Shown: positions 34,988 through 44,735 of the stretch, one piece after another | How the letters are laid out: each line of letters opens with the position of its first letter | How positions within the stretch are numbered: the first letter of the stretch is position 1 | Source: Prevotella dentasini JCM 15908 | Lineage (GTDB): Bacteria > Bacteroidota > Bacteroidia > Bacteroidales > Bacteroidaceae | Assembly: GCF_000614065.1 (NCBI RefSeq) | Contig: NZ_BAKG01000013.1 | Coordinates: 25,452-89,451 of the forward strand | Length of the DNA: 64,000 nucleotides | Direction of reading: 5' to 3' | Translations under genes and position numbers: made by a program | The notes under the pieces: model-generated | Databases searched by the model: none | What the model saw: only the letters and a program-made list of their open reading frames with translations | What the model was told of the DNA's origin: nothing

Positions 34988-37564
34988 CTATATCTCTTCT
35001 ATCTGACCTGTGCGCAACCAACCTGTCCGCCCATCGGCAGAGCGAACCTCTCTCCATCCCTTAATGTTACGGTCGAGTATTTTAACGCTTGTTCCCTCGT
35101 GAAGAACAAAGGAATTGGAACTTCTTTGGTCGGGAGTTGCCCTGATTGTTACCGACGGAGCTATAATGACAGCACCGCTGTGAGAATGAATGGCAGACAG
35201 CTGCTTGTAGGCCAGGAATACAGACCAGAACAAAAGAAACAATAAAAATAATCCGCCAAAAAAGCCCAACATCCGTGTCCACTGACGCTCCGTGAAAAGA
35301 TAGAGCAACACAGCTCCGATAAGAAGAATCATAGCCCCAATGGAAAGAAACGCCCATCCGTCAACAGAAACAAGGTCTGCCAACGACTCGTACCAAGTAA
35401 CAAAGAACATTTGTGATTCTGGAGTTAGCTTGTCTATCGTCTTCGATTGTGCTATTTCCAAGTTAAAGCGAATATCGTCATCGCTCGGAGATAGCCTCAA
35501 GGCACGTTCGTAGTTCAATACTGCACGGGGAATGTTGTCTGTACGGTAATAGGCATTTCCCAAATTGTAATAGAGTTCCGCCGATTGTTCCTTCTCCAAG
35601 AGAGTCGTGTAATCCTTAATGGCCTTGGCATAGTTTCCTTTGGAATACTCTTTGTCGGCCGTATCTTTTGTTACGGCATAAGCGGAGTATGAGTAGATGG
35701 AACCTGACAGAACAGCAAAGAAAAGAAGCAGCTTCGCTTTAGAAGCACCCTTTCCCCTCTTAGGATTCAAGACCTCCTCAATATCCATAATGGCAGATTT
35801 CGCTGCATTGAAAGTTTTATTCATATTGCCTTTTTCGTCACCCGGAGCATATCGTTCATACTCACACTCGTCAAGTGCTCCCACAAATTTATCCTTCGTG
35901 GAGGCATCTATTCCCAAGCTGTCAAAACGTTCGCTAATGTTATCACGCGAAAGGCTTTCTACCGGCATTCCCAACTTGCTGCCTGCATATCCCCACAAGG
36001 CATGCAAGACCTCGTCATAAAAGTCTTCAGCATTACCCTTCAACATCAGCTCACTGGCTTTATGCAATCGCCTTGTAGCCACTTTGCTTGCATTCTTACC
36101 CATCAGACTGGCAACATCAGAATAGGCCACAGCCCTTCGACGGAAACTATAAAGCAGGTAAACAAACATAATCAGGAGGAAAAGAAACAATCCCCAATAG
36201 AGCGGGGTGCCAAAGAAAACGTTCTCAGTCTCGTTGGTAACAACATTACCCAACTTCAATCCGCGTATGTCCTCATTCTGCAGAGTATTGTAATCCTCCT
36301 CATCCGAATTGCTGCCATCCCCTTTCTCTACTCTGACACTCAATGCTTGAGAGTGAATCGTCTTGTAGCTATTCGACGAAGTATCATAATAGATAAAGCT
36401 AATTGCAGGAATAATATAATTGCCTCTCTTGCGTGGTACGACAAGATAATCGTAAACTATATTTCCTTCAACCCCATTGGAGGTCAGGCGTGTCTTATCC
36501 GTTATCTTTGGATCATAAACCTCAAAGTCCTTTGAAAGATTAAGCTCGGGCTGCTTGAGCAGTTTGAGATTACCTACACCTCCTATCACAACGCGGATGT
36601 TGAGCGGATCACCTTCCTTAATTTCTGTCTTACTGAGTTGGGCCGAAATATTAAAGCGTCCAACTCCTCCGGAGAAACCTTTAGGCTTCTCTGGCAGTGG
36701 GCTGACCTGAATAGTCAGGCCATTCGTCTTCAGCTCACGCGTAACCTCGCGTGGTCCTCCGTCCACCAAGAAAGCAAAAGGATCATTGGCGTCTTCACCC
36801 TGCCGGACAGTTCCCCGGAACGTCAATGCAGGAATCTTCAACGTACCTGTCATCTGTGGGTACAGCACATACTGCTGCCAAATTGTGCAATTATATCTTC
36901 TGCCCCTCACCGTTTCACGATGGAAACTGACTGGCTGAGGCTGCTTTATCTCCTGAACGTGGAATCCTGTCAGGTCAGGCATCTTACCTTCAAGATTAGA
37001 AAGATTGACGGCCGTATAGACTTTGTAGGTCAGAAGGATAGGTTCCTGTTCGTGAACCCTCGTCTTACTGGCCGTTACAGTCATAAACAAGTCTTTCCCA
37101 CCATGCCGGCCTGACACAGACGACGAGTTTTCCTCCTCATCCACATAGTTATTACCTCCTGCCGAAGAAGCACGGGAAGTATTGGAATTTCCTGAAGCCG
37201 ACAACCTGACCGGGGTTGAGGCAAGGTTGTTTCCATTAACTATGATTTTTGCAGGTGGAAGAGTAAACGTCCCCTTCTTGTTGGCAACAAGGATATAAGT
37301 GAACGAAGTAGAAGATGAACTGCTGGTATGCCCATTCACAATCTGAATACTCGACTGAGACGACGTATAGGGGCCTGACAAACGCTCTACCCCATTCGGA
37401 AGATTCCCCAAACGGAAATTTTGCACCCCATCCGAGAATATTGTATATTCAATAAGGAACTCCTCACCCACGGCAACATGCTTAGGTGCCGCCACCCTGA
37501 TGCGCTGCGCCTGCATCGACAAAGCGATGATGATGGTCAGAAGTAAGTTTATATATCGTTTCAT
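34988..37564 (-). CDS. BatD-BatE fusion: BatD domain, TPR and SH3-type domain
   Basis: 858 aa from ATG 37564 (signal peptide MKRYINLLLTIIIALSMQAQ). The first 600 residues are BatD: repeated beta-sandwich domains, then a membrane helix (TPLYWGLFLFLLIMFVYLLYSF). After VLNPKRGKG there is a second signal-like helix (KLLLFFAVLSGSIYSYSAYA), TPR repeats (AKAIKDYTTLLEKE..LYYNLGNAYYRTDNIPRAVLNYERAL), two membrane helices and an SH3-type end (SVTIRATPDQRS...GRTGWLRTGQIEEI), which is the layout of BatE. In relatives I expect separate genes. A missing base at the G-rich junction near 35755 could have fused them, but a true fusion is possible. Confidence 0.8.
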   Translation of the reverse strand: MKRYINLLLTIIIALSMQAQRIRVAAPKHVAVGEEFLIEYTIFSDGVQNFRLGNLPNGVERLSGPYTSSQSSIQIVNGHTSSSSSTSFTYILVANKKGTFTLPPAKIIVNGNNLASTPVRLSASGNSNTSRASSAGGNNYVDEEENSSSVSGRHGGKDLFMTVTASKTRVHEQEPILLTYKVYTAVNLSNLEGKMPDLTGFHVQEIKQPQPVSFHRETVRGRRYNCTIWQQYVLYPQMTGTLKIPALTFRGTVRQGEDANDPFAFLVDGGPREVTRELKTNGLTIQVSPLPEKPKGFSGGVGRFNISAQLSKTEIKEGDPLNIRVVIGGVGNLKLLKQPELNLSKDFEVYDPKITDKTRLTSNGVEGNIVYDYLVVPRKRGNYIIPAISFIYYDTSSNSYKTIHSQALSVRVEKGDGSNSDEEDYNTLQNEDIRGLKLGNVVTNETENVFFGTPLYWGLFLFLLIMFVYLLYSFRRRAVAYSDVASLMGKNASKVATRRLHKASELMLKGNAEDFYDEVLHALWGYAGSKLGMPVESLSRDNISERFDSLGIDASTKDKFVGALDECEYERYAPGDEKGNMNKTFNAAKSAIMDIEEVLNPKRGKGASKAKLLLFFAVLSGSIYSYSAYAVTKDTADKEYSKGNYAKAIKDYTTLLEKEQSAELYYNLGNAYYRTDNIPRAVLNYERALRLSPSDDDIRFNLEIAQSKTIDKLTPESQMFFVTWYESLADLVSVDGWAFLSIGAMILLIGAVLLYLFTERQWTRMLGFFGGLFLLFLLFWSVFLAYKQLSAIHSHSGAVIIAPSVTIRATPDQRSSNSFVLHEGTSVKILDRNIKGWREVRSADGRTGWLRTGQIEEI

Positions 37565-37568
37565 ACGT

Positions 37569-38267
37569 TTACCAATTTTCGTCCAGTGTTCTGCGACTCG
37601 GCTGCTGCATGGCCTTCTTGAGCCGCTCTTGCGTTGCTTTCTCCTTCTGCATGGCAGCATTGAGAAGTTGCTCGGCATTATCCTTACTCATTTGCTCCTT
37701 CTGCCGAGGCTGATTTTTAGGATTCTGCTTCTCCTGTTTATTCTTATCCTTATTGTTTTGCTTCTTTTCTTGATTGTCTTTGTTCTTATTTTGGTTCTTG
37801 TCGTTCTTTCCTCCTCCCGACTTATTCTGTTTTTGCTGTTGTTGCTGCTGCCTCATGCACATTGCCAAATTGAAACGGGCATTATCGTGGTGAGGGTTGG
37901 CACGCAAAGCATTTTTATAAGCCTCTATCGCCTTCTGATAGTCTTGCTTCTTCTGTTGTATCCTTCCTAAGTTATAAAAAGCCTTTGCCTTTCCACTGGG
38001 GTTGGAGGCTTGACGAGCTGCATTTGTAAAGCGTGCAATGGCCTGCCCATCCTTTCCCTGAGCCTGCAAGGCGCATCCAAGATTGTATGATGCCAATCCA
38101 CTCTGCGGATTCCGGCCCAAAGCCTTCCGATAACTCACTTCCGCCTGTGCATACTGCTTTTGACGAAAGAGCCGATTGCCCTCCCGGATAAACTGGCGGT
38201 CGGTCTGTGCCTGAACAGACAGGAAAGCCAGCCAAAACAGCATGATAGACACTATTCTCTCTTTCAT
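37569..38267 (-). CDS. batC: BatC-like tetratricopeptide protein
   Basis: 232 aa from ATG 38267, which overlaps the batB stop by 4 bp. Signal peptide, then TPR repeats (EGNRLFRQKQYAQAEVSYRKALGRNPQSGLASYNLGCALQAQGKDGQAIARF) to about residue 140, and a Gln/Lys/Asn-rich disordered tail. Part of the bat operon thought to help respond to oxidative stress in the cell envelope; biochemical role unknown. Confidence 0.85.
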   Translation of the reverse strand: MKERIVSIMLFWLAFLSVQAQTDRQFIREGNRLFRQKQYAQAEVSYRKALGRNPQSGLASYNLGCALQAQGKDGQAIARFTNAARQASNPSGKAKAFYNLGRIQQKKQDYQKAIEAYKNALRANPHHDNARFNLAMCMRQQQQQQKQNKSGGGKNDKNQNKNKDNQEKKQNNKDKNKQEKQNPKNQPRQKEQMSKDNAEQLLNAAMQKEKATQERLKKAMQQPSRRTLDENW

Positions 38268-39289
38268 CCTTTTCGTGTAAATAAATGCCACTTTCTCATG
38301 ACAGGGTTCTGTCCCTCCAAAAGAACCGTCTCCACTATCAGAAGAATCAACAGGATAACAGCAACTGCCTGAAACTGCTCGTCAAAGTCGCTGTATACTA
38401 CACTATTGACTTCTCCCTTTTGCAATTTACCCAATTCCGAGAAAAGCCGGCTCTCCGCATAACTGGTATTGTCTATATGAATATACATACCCTGCCCCGC
38501 CGAAGCTATCTGCTGACACATCTGCTCATTAAGACGCGTCATTACGGTATTTCCTCCTTTGTCTTTCAGATACTCTCCATCGTTCAGCGGAATAGGCGCA
38601 CCGGCAGGATTTCCAATACCCAGTATAAAAACCTTTATACCTGCCGAGGCGGCTTTTTTTGCCATTTCCTCAGCATTTTTCTCATGGTCTTCACCATCCG
38701 TTATGAGCACAACAGCCTTTCCTGCCTTCGACTTCGGATTGAAACTATGCATAGCAAGGTCAAGTGCCTGTCCTATATCAGTTCCCTGTGTACCTATCAA
38801 TGAGGGTTCAATATCGTCCAAAAACATCTTGGCTGAGACAAAATCGCTCGTGATAGGCAACTGTACGAAAGCATCTCCGGCAAAGACGACGAGACCAACC
38901 TTGTCGTCCGAGAACCTGCTTAAAAGATTCTCAACCATCAATTTACTCTTGTCTAACCGCGAGGGAACCACATCCTGCGCCAACATGGAGTTGCTGATGT
39001 CCAGTGCTATAATCGCTTCTATACCCTGACTCTTATCGGTCGAGACCTTCGCTCCCATCTGCGGACGTGCCAAAATTACTATCAACGACACAACCATCAG
39101 CAACATCAGCACAAACTTCACGTGAGGCCGATACTTGGAAACATCAGGAGTCAGCTGCCGCAACAAGACTGGCTCTCCGAACGCTTTCAGACGACGACGG
39201 CGTTTATAAAGATACACAATGTAGACAATTGCCAACAAGGGTATCAGCAACAAGAGCCATAGATATGTAGGATTGTCGAATCTGAACAT
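38264..39289 (-). CDS. batB: BatB: von Willebrand factor A domain membrane protein
   Basis: 341 aa. Two N-terminal membrane helices (residues about 9-28 and 58-75), a VWA domain with the metal-ion site DISNS (97-101) and TDGEDH, and a C-terminal membrane helix (AVAVILLILLIVETVLL). Same fold and layout as BatA upstream. Bat proteins act with MoxR and the DUF58 protein at the inner membrane. Confidence 0.88.
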   Translation of the reverse strand: MFRFDNPTYLWLLLLIPLLAIVYIVYLYKRRRRLKAFGEPVLLRQLTPDVSKYRPHVKFVLMLLMVVSLIVILARPQMGAKVSTDKSQGIEAIIALDISNSMLAQDVVPSRLDKSKLMVENLLSRFSDDKVGLVVFAGDAFVQLPITSDFVSAKMFLDDIEPSLIGTQGTDIGQALDLAMHSFNPKSKAGKAVVLITDGEDHEKNAEEMAKKAASAGIKVFILGIGNPAGAPIPLNDGEYLKDKGGNTVMTRLNEQMCQQIASAGQGMYIHIDNTSYAESRLFSELGKLQKGEVNSVVYSDFDEQFQAVAVILLILLIVETVLLEGQNPVMRKWHLFTRKG

Positions 39290-39343
39290 TTCTCTCTGTT
39301 ATTATTTCTTCTGCATATTCGTCAGGAGTCCCATTCATCCATG

Positions 39344-40348
39344 TTATGGAATCCTTCGCAGTATTGTTGTCCTAAGCACAATTTCAAGAAGCAGGCTCAT
39401 CAATGCCAAAATGGCAAAAGGCAGAAAAGCCTCATACCGCCTACTCGAGGCTGTACCGTTGATTTTCGTCTTCTCCAGCTTACCTATATCCTGATAGATT
39501 TGCGCCAGTTCAGAGCGGCTCTGCGCACGATAGAACTCGCCATTCGTTGTAATGGCTATATCTTGCAATGCCTTATAGTCTATCTCACCCTTGGCCTGAA
39601 TGTACTGTACATGACCATTGATTGAGATGGGATAGCGTGCCATTCCACTCGTTCCCAAACCGATAGTATAGACGCGCACTCCCATTTTCTTGGCTATGGC
39701 AGCTGCCGTCATGGGCGATATGTCCCCCATATTATTGCTGCCATCGGTCAGGAGAATGACCACCTTGCTTTTGGCTTTCACGTCTTTTAGTCTGCTGACA
39801 GCATTGGCAAGTCCCATTCCTATGGCCGTTCCGTCCTGAATCAGACCGTTGGCAGCCAAGTCGGTTCTTACACTCCGAAGCAGATTCAAGAGGGCGGCAT
39901 GATCTGTAGTCATCGGACACTGCGTAAAGGATTCGCCGGCGAAGATAGTCAGCCCGATATTGTCGTTGGGACAGGCATTGATAAACTCTGTGGCAACATC
40001 TTTGGCTGCCTCCATTCTGTTGGGCGACACATCTTCCGCCAACATACTGGTAGAGATGTCCATAGCCAGCATAATATTGATGCCCTCTCCTTCGTCATTG
40101 TTCCAAGGAGTGTAGGTCTGGGGCCGTGCCAACACTATCACGACGAGTGTATATGTCAGGCAACGGAGGAACATGGGCAGATGAATCATCCTGATACGCC
40201 AACTCTTCGGTGCATATTCGTAAGCGAAAGTATCACTCATACGCATCGTAGGTTCACCCCGCCTATACAGGAAGTACCAAAGAATATAGGGGATGAGCAG
40301 CAGGAGCAGCAGTAAAAATTCCTTATCGGCAAATTCCATTTTCCACAT
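39344..40348 (-). CDS. batA: BatA: von Willebrand factor A domain membrane protein
   Basis: 334 aa (or 331 aa if the ATG at 40339, MEFADKEF, is used). N-terminal helices (FLLLLLLLIPYILWYFL; FLRCLTYTLVVIVLA), VWA domain with DISTS at 97-101 and LLTDGSNN, and a C-terminal helix (LPFAILALMSLLLEIVL). First VWA protein of the bat operon; batB follows after 54 bp. Confidence 0.88.
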   Translation of the reverse strand: MWKMEFADKEFLLLLLLLIPYILWYFLYRRGEPTMRMSDTFAYEYAPKSWRIRMIHLPMFLRCLTYTLVVIVLARPQTYTPWNNDEGEGINIMLAMDISTSMLAEDVSPNRMEAAKDVATEFINACPNDNIGLTIFAGESFTQCPMTTDHAALLNLLRSVRTDLAANGLIQDGTAIGMGLANAVSRLKDVKAKSKVVILLTDGSNNMGDISPMTAAAIAKKMGVRVYTIGLGTSGMARYPISINGHVQYIQAKGEIDYKALQDIAITTNGEFYRAQSRSELAQIYQDIGKLEKTKINGTASSRRYEAFLPFAILALMSLLLEIVLRTTILRRIP

Positions 40349-40363
40349 CTTTAATCAATTGTC

Positions 40364-41430
40364 TCAATTCATCAACTCATAGATGGAGAGAGCAATGTAT
40401 GTCAGGAGTGCAACTATGACGACAATCAATACACCTATCAGCAATCGAAGCAACATTCGCGAACGCCTGTTGCGCTGAACGGTCTTCACCGTCTCATCCT
40501 CCTCTGACTTCAATTCCGGCACTGCTTCTATCTTGGTGTCTTCGATGAACTGCACGACATGGGTAAGATACAGCGTCTTCTCGTTCTCCCGGGTAGAATA
40601 TTTGGCAAACTTCACTAAGTCGCAGTCTGAAACACCTCTCTCAGTTCCTGTAGCTTGTCCCGATTTGCCTCTTGTTTCAGTTGAGCCAATATCTCGGCAG
40701 ATGTCATTTCCTTGGCATTGAAGCCGAAACGGTCTTCTAAATATTGCCGGAGCACGTCTGTCAACTGGGTGTAATATATCTTCTCGCCGTCCTGACCTTC
40801 TTCTGCTCTCCGCCGAATCAGTCTTATATCGTCCAACGCCCGTTCGTGCGGCAGCTTCCGTTTCCTGACTTTTGCAAGAACCGCCAAGGGCTTATTGTCG
40901 CGAAGCCGCAAATGAAGATAAAATGCAAGGCATGCCAACAGCACGGCAAGGACACTCAGCCAGAAATAGGGCAGCACCTCTCCCAACGAGAAAGGATTGT
41001 CCATGATGTCGTCCGCAGGCCGCATCTGCGCCTGTTTCCCTGTATAGGCACGCAGGCTGTCTACCGTAAGAGGAATAGACTTGGTGGGATAGTTCTTTCC
41101 GTCTACCTTCACATTCAGCGACGGAACGGTTGTTTTCCTGCTGTTCCAGCCTGTCAATGTATAGGTATGGGCTATCGTTTGCCGGCCGTCCTCCATCTCC
41201 AGCGTGTCCTGTCGGCTGCCAACTACCTCCAAGTCGGAGTTGAGCGACTGCTGAGAACGATAGATCGGGAAAACGACCTTGGCTCCCTGATGTGCCGTTA
41301 CGCTGACGGTCAGGTGAGTTTGTTCGCCTATCAGAATAGTGGTCGAATCCAGTCGGGCTTCAACTTTGGTCTGAGCAAAGGCGGCTACAGCACCTGCAAT
41401 CAGCAAGAATATGGTAATGAAATTCCTCAT
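40364..41430 (-). CDS. Bat-operon membrane protein, one-base frameshift at about 40621
   Basis: Signal peptide (MRNFITIFLLIAGAVAAFA), beta-sandwich domain (RLDSTTILIGEQTHLTVSVTA), a membrane helix (YFWLSVLAVLLACLAFYLHL) and a cytosolic helical end (TDVLRQYLEDRFGFNAKEMTSAEIL). As given it stops after FQTAT at 40615 and the next frame begins VKFAKYSTRENE. Restoring one base (GCGGAC for GCGAC) gives FQTA-D-LVKFAKY, the conserved continuation in the family, and adds a last membrane helix (LLRLLIGVLIVVIVALLTYIAL). Repaired length is 355 aa. It lies between the DUF58 gene and batA in the usual order. Confidence 0.8.
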
Positions 41431-42299
41431 CTACTTCTTTGGGCAAATAAAGCCATCAGTTTACGGACATAATCTTCGTTTGTTGCCACAGCGATATTGT
41501 CGACACTGGCCTTCATAAACAGGTTGTCAAGCATATCTTGCCGTTTGTTCCAATACGCCTTGTGGGCATCGCGCAATTTCCGGCTACTTGTATCGATGCA
41601 CATTTCGTGCCCCGTCTCGGCATCCTTCACCTTCAGCAATCCCACGTCGGGCAGCTCCTTAGCCCGCGGGTCATAGAGTTGGATTGCCACTACGTCGTGC
41701 TTGCGGTTGGCAATGGTCAGCGTCGTCTCGAAATCGAACCGGGTATAGAAATCGCTGAGTATGAACGACGTACAATGCCGCTTCATCACTTTGGTCAGAT
41801 ACTCCACCGCCATGCCCACGTCTGTCCGGGTGCTTTCTGCCTTAAAGTCAAGCATTTCACGGATGATGTAAAGTATATGCCTGCGCCCTTTCTTGGGTGG
41901 GATATACTTCTCTATCCTGTCCGAAAAGAAGATGACGCCAATCTTGTCGTTGTTCTGAATGGCAGAGAAGGCCAAGGTAGCGGCTATTTCGGTTACCAAA
42001 TCTTTCTTGAGCTGGTGGGAAGTCCCGAAGTCGAGCGAGCCACTGACGTCTATCAGGAGCATAACGGTCAGTTCGCGTTCCTCTTCAAAGACCTTCACGA
42101 AAGGACGGTGGAAACGTGCCGTAACATTCCAGTCTATGTCCCGGACATCATCGCCATACTGATACTCGCGAACCTCCGAAAAAGCCATACCACGCCCCTT
42201 AAAGGCAGAATGGTATTGCCCGGCGAAGATGTTCTGGCTCAGTCCGCGGGTCTTTATTTCGATTTTCCTGACCCTCTTGAGCAAATCGGCTGTATCCAT
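41427..42299 (-). CDS. DUF58 domain protein of the bat operon
   Basis: 290 aa with the DUF58 core (GRGMAFSEVREYQYGDDVRDIDWNVTAR) and a VWA-like fold carrying DVSGSL. In many bacteria this protein is encoded between MoxR ATPase and VWA membrane proteins, as here. It overlaps the next gene by 4 bp. Thought to be a cytosolic partner of MoxR; exact activity unknown. Confidence 0.9.
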   Translation of the reverse strand: MDTADLLKRVRKIEIKTRGLSQNIFAGQYHSAFKGRGMAFSEVREYQYGDDVRDIDWNVTARFHRPFVKVFEEERELTVMLLIDVSGSLDFGTSHQLKKDLVTEIAATLAFSAIQNNDKIGVIFFSDRIEKYIPPKKGRRHILYIIREMLDFKAESTRTDVGMAVEYLTKVMKRHCTSFILSDFYTRFDFETTLTIANRKHDVVAIQLYDPRAKELPDVGLLKVKDAETGHEMCIDTSSRKLRDAHKAYWNKRQDMLDNLFMKASVDNIAVATNEDYVRKLMALFAQRSR

Positions 42300-42340
42300 T
42301 GACTATCCGGCGATTAAAGTTTCCTTATTATACTTTTCCG

Positions 42341-43335
42341 TTATGGCACCTCTACCTTATTGATAACCTCACTTATGATTTCCTCGGCAGTAACACTGCT
42401 GGCCTCGGCTTCGTACGAAAGTCCGATGCGATGACGGAGAACGTCGTGGGCAACGGCCCTGACATCTTCGGGAACGACGTAGCCACGGTGCTTGATGAAA
42501 GCATACGAACGGGCAGCCTTGGCCAGATTGATGCTGGCACGGGGGCTTCCGCCGAAGGTTATCATCTGCTTGAGATTGGAGAGTTGGTAACGCTCCGGGA
42601 AACGGGTAGCGAAGACGATGTCGGCAATATACTGCTCTATCTTTTCGTCTATATAGACTTCGCTGACCACGGCACGTGCCTTAAGAATGTCGTCGGAAGA
42701 GATGACAGGCCGGACCTCGGGAAGACTCGGACGAAGATTCTCGCGGATGACCAACTTTTCCTCCTCAAGATGGGGTACTGAATGATGACCTTCAGCATGA
42801 AACGATCTACCTGTGCCTCGGGAAGCATATACGTTCCCTCCTGCTCTATCGGGTTCTGGGTTGCCATCACCAAGAAGGGACTCGGCAACCTGAACATCTG
42901 CTCACCGATGGTTACCTGATGTTCCTGCATCGCCTCGAGCAGTGCGCTCTGCACCTTGGCAGGGGCACGGTTGATTTCGTCGGCAAGGACGAAGTTGGCA
43001 AACACCGGCCCTTTCTTCACGTGGAAACTCTCGTCCTTCTGCGAATATATCTGCGTGCCGATAACGTCGGCCGGCAGCAAGTCGGGAGTGAACTGAATAC
43101 GGCTGTATTTGGAGTCTATCAGCTGGGAAAGGGTCTTGATGGCAAGCGTCTTTGCCAAGCCGGGCACGCCCTCGAGAAGTATATGCCCGTCGCTGAGCAA
43201 TCCTATCAGCAAGGAATCTACAAGGTGCTGCTGACCTACGATAACTTGGCTCATACCCGTAACGAGATGGGTCAGGAAAGCACTCTGCTGCTCTATCCGG
43301 ATGTTCAGTTCGCGAATATCAATAGCTTCTGCCAT
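42341..43335 (-). CDS. MoxR-family AAA+ ATPase, one-base frameshift at about 42773
   Basis: AAA+ chaperone-like ATPase that leads the bat operon. Walker A GVPGLAKT, Walker B VLADEINRA, sensor 1 ATQNPIEQEGTY and arginine-finger region (LPEAQVDRFMLK) are present. The frame breaks after IIQYP: reading five C instead of four gives QYP-H-LEEEKLVIRENLRP, the conserved continuation, and a 331-aa protein, the normal MoxR length. The C-terminal lid (ASINLAKAARSYAFIKHRGYVVPEDVR) follows in the second frame. Confidence 0.9.
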
Positions 43336-43378
43336 AATTGAAATATCTTTATAATCTTGTTTCCAAATTAATTAGACG

Positions 43379-43386
43379 CAAAATTA
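43379..43386 (-). promoter_or_regulatory. moxR/bat operon -7 element (TAATTTTG)
   Basis: Minus-strand TAATTTTG fits TAnnTTTG, 43 bp before the moxR ATG at 43335. It is the only clear promoter seen upstream of the long co-directional run moxR to queA. Confidence 0.55.
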
Positions 43387-43911
43387 CTACAATAAAGCGA
43401 CTATGCCGAAGAATAGCATCTAAATTATATTAAAAAGACTGGCTGACAGAGGCTTTTTAAGAAACTTTTCAGTTACTTCATTTCCCTTTCACGTATCTGC
43501 ACATATAGCCCGATACAACCCTTACATATCGGTGAGAAAAACACCGGTACGGAGGAGCATCCCTCGGGGAGAAGCACCCGGAAGGCTTCATCCCCTGCGA
43601 GCGACGGCCTGCTCCATCCGCACCCGTTACGTGAAAGTTATTTACAGTAAGAAAGGGACGGGGCTGCCCGATATCAGAAAGACAAGGGGGCGGACGGAGA
43701 TTCTCATCCCATTAAGATTCAGACGCTTGCAGTCCCACAAATCATAATGCTGCCCCCACGGAACGAAAAAGGCTTTCCGATGATTCCAAAACGCCGCTTT
43801 CATGCCATCAGAGTGGCGGTTTGACCCTGCCGGAACGCCACTTTCGCCCTGCCATCCGCAAGCAGCAGCTGAATAATCCTGACAAAACAGGAAAACCGGC
43901 ATAAAGACAAA
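43387..43911. other. Gene-free region between moxR and rpsP
   Basis: No convincing gene on either strand. Apart from the moxR promoter at one end and the rpsP terminator at the other, nothing was recognised. Confidence 0.5.
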
Positions 43912-43939
43912 GGCCATAACCTCCGAAGAGATTATGGCC
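43912..43939 (-). terminator. rpsP terminator hairpin
   Basis: GGCCATAA (43912-43919) pairs with TTATGGCC (43932-43939); read on the minus strand it is followed by TTTGTCTTT. It lies inside the artificially extended rpsP frame and so supports the earlier, repaired stop at 43962. Confidence 0.65.
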
Positions 43940-43961
43940 CTGACTAATGACCCTGAAAGAA

Positions 43962-44515
43962 TTAAGCCTCGGCAGGAGCTCCGTAGCCTCGCCCTCTGCG
44001 GGTGCAGCCTCTTCGGCAGCCTTGGCAGCCTCTGCCTCTGCCTTAGCAGCAGCCTCGGCAGCCTTCTTGTCGGCTACTTTCTTTGCAATTGCCTCGTTTA
44101 CCTTCTTCTCTGCCTCGAGGTTCTTTACTGCGGCAGCCTTCTTCTCGTCGGCAGTCTTCTTCTCCTGAGCCTCCGTAGCAGCAACCTTTGTCTGCTTCCA
44201 AGCATCAAACTTCTGCTGGCAGGCAGCCTCGTCGAAGGCACCTTTCTTCACGCCCCCGCGGAGATGCTTCATCATGTAAACACCTTCGCCTTTGAGGATG
44301 TTGCGGACTGTGTCTGTAGGCTGGGCACCTGTCTCAACCCAGTAAAGGGCACGGTCGAAATTCAAATCTACTGTGGCTGGATTGGTGTTTGGGTTGTAAG
44401 TACCAATCTTTTCAGTAAATTTACCATCACGTGGTGCACGAGCGTCAGCGATTACGATACGGTAGAAAGCGTAGTTCTTGCGACCGCCACGCTGCAATCT
44501 GATTTTTGTTGCCAT
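43962..44515 (-). CDS. rpsP: 30S ribosomal protein S16, one-base frameshift near its C-terminus
   Basis: Starts at ATG 44515 with [33 protein letters not shown], the universal S16 core (about 90 residues), followed by a long Ala/Lys/Glu helix typical of Bacteroidetes S16. As given, the frame runs past the natural end to 43808. Restoring one base near 43979 (GGAGGCTCC for GGAGCTCC) gives EGEATEAPAEA and a stop at 43962, i.e. 184 aa. The frame also stays open upstream of the start, but that sequence holds the promoter. Confidence 0.93.
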
Positions 44516-44575
44516 AATTTTTAATTGACTTTTAATTAGGTTTGAATTTAATGCTGCCATCTCGTAGCAGCGGTG

Positions 44576-44607
44576 CAAAAGTACTTCTTTTATCTGATAT
44601 TCCCAAA
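44576..44607 (-). promoter_or_regulatory. rpsP promoter (-7 TACTTTTG, -33 TTTG)
   Basis: Minus-strand TACTTTTG at 44576-44583 and TTTG at 44604-44607, separated by 20 bp, fit the Bacteroidetes TTTG/TAnnTTTG promoter. The leader is about 55 nt. Confidence 0.65.
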
Positions 44608-44722
44608 TTATCGCCGGGCAAATTGACCTACAGGGCCGTCTTCCGGCTGCATAAAGACGGATTTCCGCCCCGTCTTGCCGAATTATTCCCGAAGAAACGG
44701 GCGGATTACCCCTAATTTTCAG

Positions 44723-44730
44723 TAAATTTG
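44723..44730 (+). promoter_or_regulatory. Glycosyltransferase -7 element (TAAATTTG), probably leaderless
   Basis: TAAATTTG ends five bases before the ATG at 44736, so transcription should start at or near the start codon. Confidence 0.55.
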
Positions 44731-44735
44731 CACCC

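Noticed and set aside
43541..43600. Apparent repeats (CACC/CATCC) between moxR and rpsP as a fifth periodic array
   Set aside because: Spacing is irregular (14 to 17 bp) and similarity is weak.
43808..43961. C-terminal extension of S16 in the sequence as given
   Set aside because: It arises from the one-base break near 43979 and crosses the rpsP terminator hairpin; the natural stop is at 43962.
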